Of a DNA stretch of 41,629 bases, positions 15,171-21,541 are shown piece after piece. A program made the translations under genes and the position numbers. Within the stretch, counting starts at the first letter, position 1, and each line of letters opens with the position of its first letter. Source of the DNA: a virus; IMG/VR virus record IMGVR_UViG_3300032829_000020, positions 1 through 41,629 of that record; one strand, written 5' to 3'. The notes below the pieces were generated by a model that worked only from the letters and a program-made list of their open reading frames with translations, was not told where the DNA came from and searched no databases.

Positions 15171-17036
15171 CTACGACCAGTCGCCGCCCGGCTGGAAGGT
15201 CGACGGCACCGTCAGGCTGCCGGCCTCCCGCACGCCCGTGTAGGGGCCGCAGGCGACGCTGACACGCTCCGACAGGGCACCGGACACGCAGATGGGGACG
15301 GTCACGACCTGCGACTGGTAGCAGCGCTTGCCGACCGCCAGGGCGTCCTCGACGAAGAACCGCGTGTAGCGGTTCACGGCCAGCTGCTCCTTGGGGTACA
15401 TGACGCCCAACTCGATGACGTTGCTCATCGACCGGAACCACGTCCCGGCCGGGTAGAGCAGGATGTCCATCTCGGCGGGCCACACGCCCATCGTCAGGTC
15501 GCCGGGGGTGCCGGCGTCGCGGGTCTGCCAGTCGCCGACCAGCTGCAGGGCGATGTTGCGGGCCGCGAACCAGCCGAGCACCTCGGCGTCGGTGACGGCC
15601 TTGTTGGACACGCCCTCCTGCATCGCCAAATCGGCGCGCATCACCTCGGCCAGCCACGACGGGGCCACGCCCTCGATGATCGTGTCGCGGGCCAGGCCCT
15701 TCTGCAGCCGCAGGTTGGTGGCCACCATCGCCAGGCTGTTGAGCAGCGCCGGGACCGCGCCGAACGTGTAGTTCGGGTTGATCGAGATGTGCGTGGACCC
15801 GGCGACCAGGTCGATGATCGTCCTCTTCGACAGGGCCCTTAAATGCTCCTGCGCCAGCTGCTCCATGAACCACGTGATCAGTTCGGGCCAGCCCTGGGTC
15901 TGCAGGATGCCCGCCTCGACGCAGTACCCGAGCGCGTTGAGCCGGATCTCCTCGAACTCCTCGGGGCACGGGATGTCGACGCAGTTCTTCTGCGCGGTCG
16001 GGTCCCCGCCCGAGTCGACGGCCTCCAGCTGCGGCTCGGTGTAGAACCATTCGAAGTCGTTGAAGATGGCGGTGAGGTCGGGTTCTATCGGCCAGCGGAT
16101 GCCGCCCCGGTTGATAGCGATCTCCGGGAGGGAGATCAGGTCGGTCGCGTTGGGGACGTCGCAGAAGTTGTACAGCTGCTCGGACGGGGCGCACCACCCG
16201 CCGGCCGCGACCAGCGACCCGCCGGGCAGGGCCTTCTGGTCGGTGGCCGCGTTGATGGCGGCGTACAGGGCGTGCGCGTCGGCCGCGGTCTCCATGTCCC
16301 GCGCCAGCCTCGCCAGGACCTGCGCCGAGTAGATGGCGTTGGGCGAGAACTTGTTGGGCCGGTTGCGGCTGCGGGAGCCGGGCTTGACCGAGTCGATGGC
16401 GCGGCCGAGCTCGGCGAACCCAATACGGCCCATGCCGGGCCGGTAGCCGGGGCACGACGGGTCCATCTCCCAGCCGGGCTCGCGGGTGGCGGGCACGTCG
16501 TCGCTTCTGCCCAGCCCGTCGTATCGCACCGGGCGCCGCCCGTTGGTGGGTTTCGCGGCGGCGGCCACGGGCACCGGCTTGGTGTCCTCGGGGACCGCGG
16601 GCACGTTCGGGGTCGCCTCATCAGGCTCCTCGGCCTCCTCCACCGGCTGCTCGGACTCCTCGGCCTCGCCTTCACCGTCTTCGGCTTCGGGCTCCTCGGT
16701 TTCGGGCTCCTCGGCGACCGGTTCGGGCTTGGCCTTGACCTCGGTGACCTTCTTGGCGCGCCGCAGCGCGGCGTCGACCGCCTTGCGGCGTTCCTTCTCC
16801 TTGGCCTCGGCCTCGGCTTTGGCGGCCTTCTCCGCGGCCACGGCCTCGGCCTTGGCGGCGCTGACCTGGTCGACGGCGTCCAGCAGGCGGTTGAGTTCGT
16901 CGACGTCGTCCTGGGTGAGGACTTCGCCTTCCTCGTCGCGGCGCTGGATTTCCTGGATCTCGGCGCGGGCTTGGTTCAGCAGCTCGTCGAGCTCTGCGAC
17001 GGTGGTGGGCAGCTGCTCCGGCAGTTGGAAAGCCAC
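15171..17036 (-). CDS. Major capsid protein with N-terminal scaffold-like domain
   Basis: The protein has 621 residues. Residues ~8-110 are a charged coiled coil (LDELLNQARAEIQEIQRRDE) and ~105-150 are a very acidic Glu/Pro stretch. Together they look like the removable delta/scaffold region of HK97-type capsids. From ~200 to the end is a shell-like domain including YAAINAATDQKALPGGSLV, RWPIEPDLTAIFNDFEW and a late GVWPAEMDILLYPAGTW. The adjacent MuF-fused protease probably cleaves the N-terminal region during maturation. The start is ATG 17036. Position after portal and protease and before tail genes fits the standard head order. Confidence 0.85.
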   Translation of the reverse strand: MAFQLPEQLPTTVAELDELLNQARAEIQEIQRRDEEGEVLTQDDVDELNRLLDAVDQVSAAKAEAVAAEKAAKAEAEAKEKERRKAVDAALRRAKKVTEVKAKPEPVAEEPETEEPEAEDGEGEAEESEQPVEEAEEPDEATPNVPAVPEDTKPVPVAAAAKPTNGRRPVRYDGLGRSDDVPATREPGWEMDPSCPGYRPGMGRIGFAELGRAIDSVKPGSRSRNRPNKFSPNAIYSAQVLARLARDMETAADAHALYAAINAATDQKALPGGSLVAAGGWCAPSEQLYNFCDVPNATDLISLPEIAINRGGIRWPIEPDLTAIFNDFEWFYTEPQLEAVDSGGDPTAQKNCVDIPCPEEFEEIRLNALGYCVEAGILQTQGWPELITWFMEQLAQEHLRALSKRTIIDLVAGSTHISINPNYTFGAVPALLNSLAMVATNLRLQKGLARDTIIEGVAPSWLAEVMRADLAMQEGVSNKAVTDAEVLGWFAARNIALQLVGDWQTRDAGTPGDLTMGVWPAEMDILLYPAGTWFRSMSNVIELGVMYPKEQLAVNRYTRFFVEDALAVGKRCYQSQVVTVPICVSGALSERVSVACGPYTGVREAGSLTVPSTFQPGGDWS

Positions 17037-17102
17037 GGCGGCGCTCTGACTCTCTATCGAAGGGCCTGTTTACTACGCCGCAGGGTATCTATCGGGTGTG
17101 CA

Positions 17103-17312
17103 TCACCTCGTGGGTCGCCGTTTCACCGACCGTATCGTCCCGCCGCCGGCCTCGATCGCCTTGCGCCGCGCCTGCCACGCCTGCAGGAACGGCTTCTCGG
17201 GCGGGTCTGCGTGCACCGCCGGGATCTCGGTCCCGTCGGGCAGCACCACGTAGTAGCCGACCGGGGGCGACGGTGGGATGGTGCGGCGGCCGCCGCCGCA
17301 GTTGCATGGCGT
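17103..17312 (-). CDS. Small Cys/Gly protein of the phage 'CNCGG' type, apparent ACG start
   Basis: The open frame reads (M)PCNCGGGRRTIPPSPPVGYY and goes on with VVLPDGTEIPAVHADPP, ending at TGA 17103-17105: 69 residues. Small proteins opening with a CNCGG motif are common between head genes of mycobacteriophages; their function is unknown but the Cys pair suggests metal binding. No ATG, GTG or TTG lies in frame after the upstream in-frame stop. An ACG codon at 17310-17312 sits 8 bases after a strong GGGAGGG ribosome site and would give MPCNCGGG. Either ACG is used, or an ancestral ATG has mutated and expression is reduced. Competing frames give only Arg/Pro-rich shadow sequence. Confidence 0.6.
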   Translation of the reverse strand, partial: TPCNCGGGRRTIPPSPPVGYYVVLPDGTEIPAVHADPPEKPFLQAWQARRKAIEAGGGTIRSVKRRPTR

Positions 17313-17386
17313 GTCTACTGCCCTCCCTTTGCAAGGCTCCGGTCACAGCGTAAACGCCGCCGCGTCGAACGCACCACCGCGCGGGG

Positions 17387-20300
17387 CTAGAACCCGGCCC
17401 TGGTCAGCATGTCGCGGACCCGCTCGTTGTGGGTGGGCGGGTGGGTGAACGCTGCGGCCCGCGTCAGGGCCGACTCCCGCTCGATTCGCGCATTCTCCTC
17501 GAACAGGACCTCGGCGAACGCGCGTTTGATGTCGTCGCGGGTCAGCGCGGCCGGGCCGCGGGACCCTGTCGGGTCCGGTCCGAGGGACGCCACCAGGGTC
17601 AGCTGCTGGCCCCACTCGTCCTCGAACCCGGAGGCCGCGACGAACCCGGGGGTGTTCACGGACAGGGCGGCGATCAGGTCCAGGCCGGCGCCGAAGTCGC
17701 GCCAGTCGCCCGACAGCGGCGCGGACAGGCCCTGCTCCACCAGGTCCGCGTCGGCCCACGGGGCGGCGATGCCGGACACCCAGATGCCGTGCTCGTCCTC
17801 CCCGGCCCGCACCAGCGCCCAGCAGGAGCCGGTGTTGTCGTAGTGGGCCTGCGCGGGCACACCGCTCAGGCGGCCGTCGGCGTGGCCGGTGGCGATCGTC
17901 AACCGTCCCACCGGCAGCCGGGTGCCGTCGTCGAGGCGCACCGCCGGGGAGGTGTGGAAGTGGCTGTAATTGGACGGGGATCGGGGCGCCTCCTGGCAGA
18001 GTTTCTGCACGCTGCGGTGGCACGCCCCCCAGCAGGCGATGTGCCCCACTATGCGGCCGTCGTCGAGCATCGTCGGTTGGGCCGGCCCGGGCAGCTGCGG
18101 GTCGGAGAAGTGCGACGCCGGGTATATGCGGGGCTCGTAGAACAGGGCGCTTTGCACCGCCGCCGCGACCAGCGCCACGTCCCGCGTCTCGCGCTCCGGG
18201 TGCAGCGTCAGCGACGTCGCCCCGAACGCGGGCGTGGACACCAAGGTTGTGCCCATCAACTCACCGGCGGTGAACGTGCGGTACGTCTTGGTGCCCGGCG
18301 ACAGGTTGCGCCACTCCTCCTCGCCGATCTTGTTGCCGTCCTCGTCGGTCATCTGCCAGTCCGCGCCGCCCAAATCGACCGACGGCCGGGTGACCTTGTG
18401 CGCGAGCTGCATCGCCGCCTCGTCGGCGTCCGGGGTGTTCAGCAGGTACCCCGACTCGACGATCTTGTTGCCCTTGACCTGCTCCGACTCGATGACGCCC
18501 ACCGTGGACGCGTGCTGGTGCCCCCCCATGCCATCACCGGTCTTGGACATCCACATCAGCGGTCGCGGGGCTGCCCGGATCTTCAGGTCCATCTTCTTGT
18601 GCAGCATGCGGCGGTCGGTGGTGGGGACGCCGAGGAACGCGGTCGTCGCCGTGAACGTGCGGTACGTCTCGCCGGGCTGCTGCTGGGGATCGATCTGGGT
18701 GACGGTGCCCATCTGCTCCACCTCTTCCGTCGCTGCGGTCACCGATTCCGCTTCGGCGTGCACCACGCCGCGCTTGGCGCGTTTGGCCGCCTCCTCGGCG
18801 GGCACGCGCCGCAGTTTAGGCTCCTCACCTGCACCCAGGGCGATCAGCCTGCATCGGCAGTTGTGCACGGCAATGCCATTGCCGAAGTAGAATTGTTGGG
18901 TGGTCGAGAAGTTGAAGACATCATGGTCGCCAAAGTAAACGTCGACAGCGGTGAGCTTGCTCGGCTTCATGCCGAGGGCATAAGCGTGCTGCAGATGGCG
19001 CGCACCATCGGAGTAAGCAGAGACACCATCGTCCGTCTCCTGCGCGACCAGGGACTTCCTGTGCGTTCTGGCAGCGAAGCCAACCGGATCAGGTTCGCCA
19101 AACTCGACCGTGAGGGTAGGCGCGCTATCGCCCGGGCCGCCAACGAGGCTCGCCGGTCGACGGCCGCCAGGCCGTCCAGGGGCTACTACGGCCAGGTCGA
19201 GACGGCCGTTTACAGCAGAGCCCGCACGCGCGGCGTCACCCTTTCCGCTGCCCAGCCCAACGAGCGCTGCATCGTCGCCGCCGCCGAGAAGGCCGGGGTT
19301 GAACTCCTCGGACAAGTCGCCATCGGCCCGTACAACGCTGACTTCGTCGCCTTCGAGCGCGTCGTGGTGGAAGTCCACGCCGCTCGCTACAACCCGCTGC
19401 TCTACCCCCGCATCGCGAAACGCACGATAGACCTCATCAGCACGGGCTGGCATGTGATCTACCTGTGGGGCATTGAGGGGGTCGGATGCGATGACGTGAT
19501 CGCCTGGGCGCAACAGGTGAGCGGTGACGTATCCGGCGTCGGTCAGTACGGGATGATTCGCGGTGATGGTGAGGTCGTGACCGTCAGCCGTGAGCAGATG
19601 GACGAACGCGCCGCGGTGGCGCCGCTTCGTAGCGTGAGATACCTGCTGCCCAGGCCAGGAGACTAGCGCCTCGCCGGTCACGCAGTTGATCCATTCGCGT
19701 ATTGGGGCCCTATGGTCCCCTGGAAATTCCATTTCAGAGCCGCCGACGACGAACATCCCGCCGATCGATGTGACCTGCCCGTCTGCCTCCCAATGGGTGT
19801 CGCGGGTGCGTTCGTCGAGTATAGAATTATGTGCAATAAGTCCATTCGCCGTGTACCAATGGCCACGCGTCGAAAGGTCGTACACGTACCCGCTATGGAA
19901 AATTCGCCCCACTCTGACCACCCGGTCGCGAACACACGCACCAAGCGGGTCCGGCTCGACGTCGATGAGGTCGTCGCCAGGTATACCGCCGGATGGAGTC
20001 CCGTCGAAATCTCCGTGGACCTGGGCGGCAGCCCCGGGACGGTTCGCCGCAGGCTGCGCGACGCGGGAGTTTTGAGGACCCGCGCCGAGGGCACCCGGAT
20101 GCGTTTCACCCGACCCGAGGCCGTTGCGCAGGCGCGGGCCGCGCAGAAACTCGGTGTCGAGGCCCGGCGGCGCGGCGACATCCGCGCCAACGCTGACGAG
20201 ATCGTCGCCGCGTATCTCGCCGGGGGATCCCGGCTCGCGCTCGGCCAGCGATACGGTTGTTCCGGTCAGTTGATCGCCGCCGTTGTCGCGGCGGCCGGTG

Positions 20301-21538
20301 TCGAGTTGCGGGATAAGTCCGCCGCTGGCAAGGTCCGGGTGTCGAAGATTCCCGCCGATGTCAAGGCCGCCTTCTACGGCATGGTTGCCGACAAGAACCG
20401 GGGCCGCGCCAAACCGGCCGAGGGTGTGGTTGCGATGGCGCGCACCAAGCATCGCCGCATGAGCCAGACTGTCGGCGTCAGCGAGCAGCAGGTCGCCGAG
20501 CATCTCGCCGCCAGCGGGTTCGATGTTGATCGGCAGGTCGCGGTCGGCCGCTACAACGTCGACATACTCGCCAGCGGTGTGGCCGTCGAAATCCACACCT
20601 CGCGCCACGGACCGCACCTGGGGCGGGCGACCGTCCATCGCCGCGTCGACCACATCACCGATAACGGTTATCCCGTCCTGTACGTGTGGTGCGACCGGGG
20701 CGTTAACGGCCCCGACCTTGAACAGCTCGTCACCCTCGTGAAGGAGCTGGGCGGCCACCCACCCGCGGCCGGTCAGTACACGGTGCTGCGGTGTGAGGGC
20801 CACGGCCGACCCCGAAGCTGTGCGAATCGATACAAGGGTGCCTTCGTAGCGGCGACGCGCCAGGTGGGTGACGCCGACAGCCGACACGACCGTGTCGGGG
20901 TGCACACACAGCCATTCGAGCCGGTCGGCGCCTGCGGTGTGTTTGGCGACGGCCGTGAGGGCGTGGTTGAGGATCCCGGCGGCGTGGTAGCTCGCGCGTC
21001 GCGACAGGTCGCGCAGCAGCGCTGATCCGGGTGTGATGGCTTTGCGGATGGTCGAGCGCAGCGCCGAGGTGGTGGTGCCTATGGGCGCGCGTTTGATGAT
21101 GGCCTGCAGTTCGGCTCGCACCGCGGCGGGCACTTGCGCTGCGGTGTCCCTGTAGCGGCTTGTGAAGTCGTCGCGCGCCGATTTCGCTGCGGCCAGCAGG
21201 TCGGCTGCGCTTAGGGCGGCGGTGAGTGTCCCGGTTCCGATCCCGGCGGCCAGTGCGGCGTCGTCCCATAGTTTCTCCACCACCGGCAGCACGTGCTCGG
21301 CCGCGCTGGCGTCCCACTGGTTTTGGGTGGAGCCGACAGCGTCGGGGTTGGGCGGGATTTCGGTGGCTGCGGCGGTCAGCGGGTCGTCGTCGCCGGTGAC
21401 GATCTGCCCGTCCAGTTCGGGTAGGACAGCGGCCTGCACGTGGGGCGCCCATGCGTGCAGGGCCTGTGTGTAGGCGTCCTCCAGCGCCTCCTCGGCGTTA
21501 ACGGTCTCCTCGATCGCCTCGGCGTGGTCGGGCCACAT
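17387..21538 (-). CDS. MuF-like / capsid maturation protease fusion interrupted by two inteins
   Basis: The precursor has 1383 residues; removal of both inteins leaves about 747. Residues 1-210 are the N-terminal MuF region. Intein 1 is 211-571 and intein 2 is 619-893. The MuF core is rejoined as LEWL+SILDERTRDTHW and REWIN+CRCRLIALG, the conserved DxRT..H and CRC motifs of Mu F-type head proteins. Residues ~955-1115 resemble prohead protease sequence (ESGYLLNTPDADE, TTLVSTPAFGATS). Residues ~1160-1310 carry GHIACWGACH, YSHFHT, GRLTIATGHADGRLS and AHYDNTG, as in mycobacteriophage capsid maturation proteases. It follows portal by three bases. Opposite the inteins, plus-strand endonuclease genes are encoded. 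Confidence 0.9.
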   Translation of the reverse strand: MWPDHAEAIEETVNAEEALEDAYTQALHAWAPHVQAAVLPELDGQIVTGDDDPLTAAATEIPPNPDAVGSTQNQWDASAAEHVLPVVEKLWDDAALAAGIGTGTLTAALSAADLLAAAKSARDDFTSRYRDTAAQVPAAVRAELQAIIKRAPIGTTTSALRSTIRKAITPGSALLRDLSRRASYHAAGILNHALTAVAKHTAGADRLEWLCVHPDTVVSAVGVTHLARRRYEGTLVSIRTASGSAVALTPQHRVLTGRGWVAAQLLHEGDELFKVGAVNAPVAPHVQDGITVIGDVVDAAMDGRPPQVRSVARGVDFDGHTAGEYVDVVAADRDLPINIEPAGGEMLGDLLLADADSLAHAAMLGARHRNHTLGRFGAAPVLVGNHAVEGGLDIGGNLRHPDLASGGLIPQLDTGRRDNGGDQLTGTTVSLAEREPGSPGEIRGDDLVSVGADVAAPPGLDTEFLRGPRLRNGLGSGETHPGALGAGPQNSRVAQPAANRPGAAAQVHGDFDGTPSGGIPGDDLIDVEPDPLGACVRDRVVRVGRIFHSGYVYDLSTRGHWYTANGLIAHNSILDERTRDTHWEADGQVTSIGGMFVVGGSEMEFPGDHRAPIREWINCVTGEALVSWPGQQVSHATKRRHRGAFVHLLTADGHDLTITANHPVLTDAGYVTAHLLRPGDHVIASDPLNAPQVDHMPARADEVYRAFRDAGVEQRVVASGVDFHHDALEGDEVSVVRADGDLSEEFNPGLLGGGDDAALVGLGSGKGDAARAGSAVNGRLDLAVVAPGRPGGRRPASLVGGPGDSAPTLTVEFGEPDPVGFAARTHRKSLVAQETDDGVSAYSDGARHLQHAYALGMKPSKLTAVDVYFGDHDVFNFSTTQQFYFGNGIAVHNCRCRLIALGAGEEPKLRRVPAEEAAKRAKRGVVHAEAESVTAATEEVEQMGTVTQIDPQQQPGETYRTFTATTAFLGVPTTDRRMLHKKMDLKIRAAPRPLMWMSKTGDGMGGHQHASTVGVIESEQVKGNKIVESGYLLNTPDADEAAMQLAHKVTRPSVDLGGADWQMTDEDGNKIGEEEWRNLSPGTKTYRTFTAGELMGTTLVSTPAFGATSLTLHPERETRDVALVAAAVQSALFYEPRIYPASHFSDPQLPGPAQPTMLDDGRIVGHIACWGACHRSVQKLCQEAPRSPSNYSHFHTSPAVRLDDGTRLPVGRLTIATGHADGRLSGVPAQAHYDNTGSCWALVRAGEDEHGIWVSGIAAPWADADLVEQGLSAPLSGDWRDFGAGLDLIAALSVNTPGFVAASGFEDEWGQQLTLVASLGPDPTGSRGPAALTRDDIKRAFAEVLFEENARIERESALTRAAAFTHPPTHNERVRDMLTRAGF
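18888..18893 (+). promoter_or_regulatory. Candidate -10 (TAGAAT) for the antisense endonuclease in intein 2
   Basis: TAGAAT matches five of six positions of the sigma-A -10 consensus and lies 29 bases before the ATG at 18923, leaving room for a short leader with a GAGAAG-type ribosome site at 18906-18911. I see no convincing -35 hexamer, which is common in mycobacteria. The same hexamer precedes the other two plus-strand homing-type genes in the window. Confidence 0.4.
18923..19666 (+). CDS. HTH + Vsr-like (EDxHD-type) homing endonuclease, antisense inside intein 2
   Basis: The product has 247 residues. Residues ~8-45 form a helix-turn-helix (LARLHAEGISVLQMARTIGV followed by SRDTIVRLLRDQG), typical of DNA-binding heads of homing nucleases. 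From ~110 is a Vsr-like nuclease: VAIGPYNADFVAFERVVVEV then HAARYNP and RIAKRTIDLISTGWHVIYLW, with the acidic Asp, the Glu of VEVH and its His as likely catalytic/metal residues. EDxHD nucleases of this kind are known as freestanding genes near split inteins. The gene lies wholly inside the DNA of intein 2 on the other strand, codon opposite codon. Its TAG stop is the complement of a CTA Leu codon in intein block A. The frame extends further upstream, but that part is shadow-like. Confidence 0.85.
   Translation: MVAKVNVDSGELARLHAEGISVLQMARTIGVSRDTIVRLLRDQGLPVRSGSEANRIRFAKLDREGRRAIARAANEARRSTAARPSRGYYGQVETAVYSRARTRGVTLSAAQPNERCIVAAAEKAGVELLGQVAIGPYNADFVAFERVVVEVHAARYNPLLYPRIAKRTIDLISTGWHVIYLWGIEGVGCDDVIAWAQQVSGDVSGVGQYGMIRGDGEVVTVSREQMDERAAVAPLRSVRYLLPRPGD
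19822..19827 (+). promoter_or_regulatory. Candidate -10 (TAGAAT) for the antisense endonuclease in intein 1
   Basis: TAGAAT spans the intein 1 / C-extein junction and lies 31 bases before the ATG at 19859, almost the same spacing as in intein 2 (29 bases). A transcript would begin near 19834 and read the nuclease gene against the late operon. No -35 element is evident and no Shine-Dalgarno is seen before 19859. Confidence 0.35.
19826..20908 (-). other. Intein 1 in the MuF-protease protein
   Basis: This is precursor residues 211-571 (361 aa). It has Cys1 (CVHPDTVVSAVGVTHL), block B VALTPQHRVLT with the conserved His, block F-like GYVYDLSTRGHWYTANG and the C-terminal LIAHN, followed by +1 Ser. 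The set fits a class 1 splicing intein. The insertion lies just before the conserved LDERTRDTHW motif of MuF. The central ~255 residues are Gly/Asp/Ala/Pro-rich without a recognisable sense-strand nuclease domain; they are the complement of the plus-strand nuclease gene. Splicing blocks resemble those of intein 2 (CV......VS, T..HxVLT, GD), so the two are paralogous. Confidence 0.88.
19859..21025 (+). CDS. Double-HTH + Vsr-like homing endonuclease, antisense across intein 1
   Basis: The product has 388 residues from ATG 19859. Other in-frame ATGs are 19829, the exact complement of the intein's penultimate His codon, and 19895. Two HTH modules are visible: DVDEVVARYTAGWSPVEISV with GSPGTVRRRLRDAG, and NADEIVAAYLAGGSRLALGQ. 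A Vsr-like nuclease follows: VAVGRYNVDILASGVAVEIH, then TVHRRVDHITDNGYPVLYVW. Asp (YNVD), Glu and His (VEIH) align with the sister nuclease in intein 2. The final ~39 codons run past the intein boundary and are antisense to N-extein sequence, ending at TGA opposite a TCA Ser codon. The register is codon-on-codon. Confidence 0.82.
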   Translation: MATRRKVVHVPAMENSPHSDHPVANTRTKRVRLDVDEVVARYTAGWSPVEISVDLGGSPGTVRRRLRDAGVLRTRAEGTRMRFTRPEAVAQARAAQKLGVEARRRGDIRANADEIVAAYLAGGSRLALGQRYGCSGQLIAAVVAAAGVELRDKSAAGKVRVSKIPADVKAAFYGMVADKNRGRAKPAEGVVAMARTKHRRMSQTVGVSEQQVAEHLAASGFDVDRQVAVGRYNVDILASGVAVEIHTSRHGPHLGRATVHRRVDHITDNGYPVLYVWCDRGVNGPDLEQLVTLVKELGGHPPAAGQYTVLRCEGHGRPRSCANRYKGAFVAATRQVGDADSRHDRVGVHTQPFEPVGACGVFGDGREGVVEDPGGVVARASRQVAQQR

Positions 21539-21541
21539 GGT

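Larger units (their letters stand above)
18860..19684 (-). other. Intein 2 in the MuF-protease protein
   Basis: This is precursor residues 619-893 (275 aa). It has Cys1 (CVTGEALVSW), block B TITANHPVLT with the conserved His, a block F-like FNFSTTQQFYFGNG, and a C-terminal IAVHN with penultimate His and terminal Asn, followed by +1 Cys (CRC). All residues for class 1 protein splicing are present. The insertion splits the conserved NCRC zinc-knuckle-like motif of MuF. The middle ~165 residues are Gly/Asp/Ala-rich and resemble no known domain. They are the antisense of a plus-strand nuclease gene (18923-19666). The splicing blocks are clearly related to those of intein 1. Confidence 0.88.

Noticed and set aside
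17089-17346. Arg/Pro-rich 85-residue minus-strand frame in the gap after MuF
   Set aside because: It is out of frame with the CNCGG protein, which has normal composition and family resemblance. The Arg/Pro-rich frame is its shadow.
17429-18922. Long plus-strand open frame continuing upstream of the intein 2 endonuclease
   Set aside because: It is Gly/Arg/Val-rich shadow sequence of the MuF-protease frame with no motifs. The HTH-nuclease begins at 18923, where composition and motifs change.
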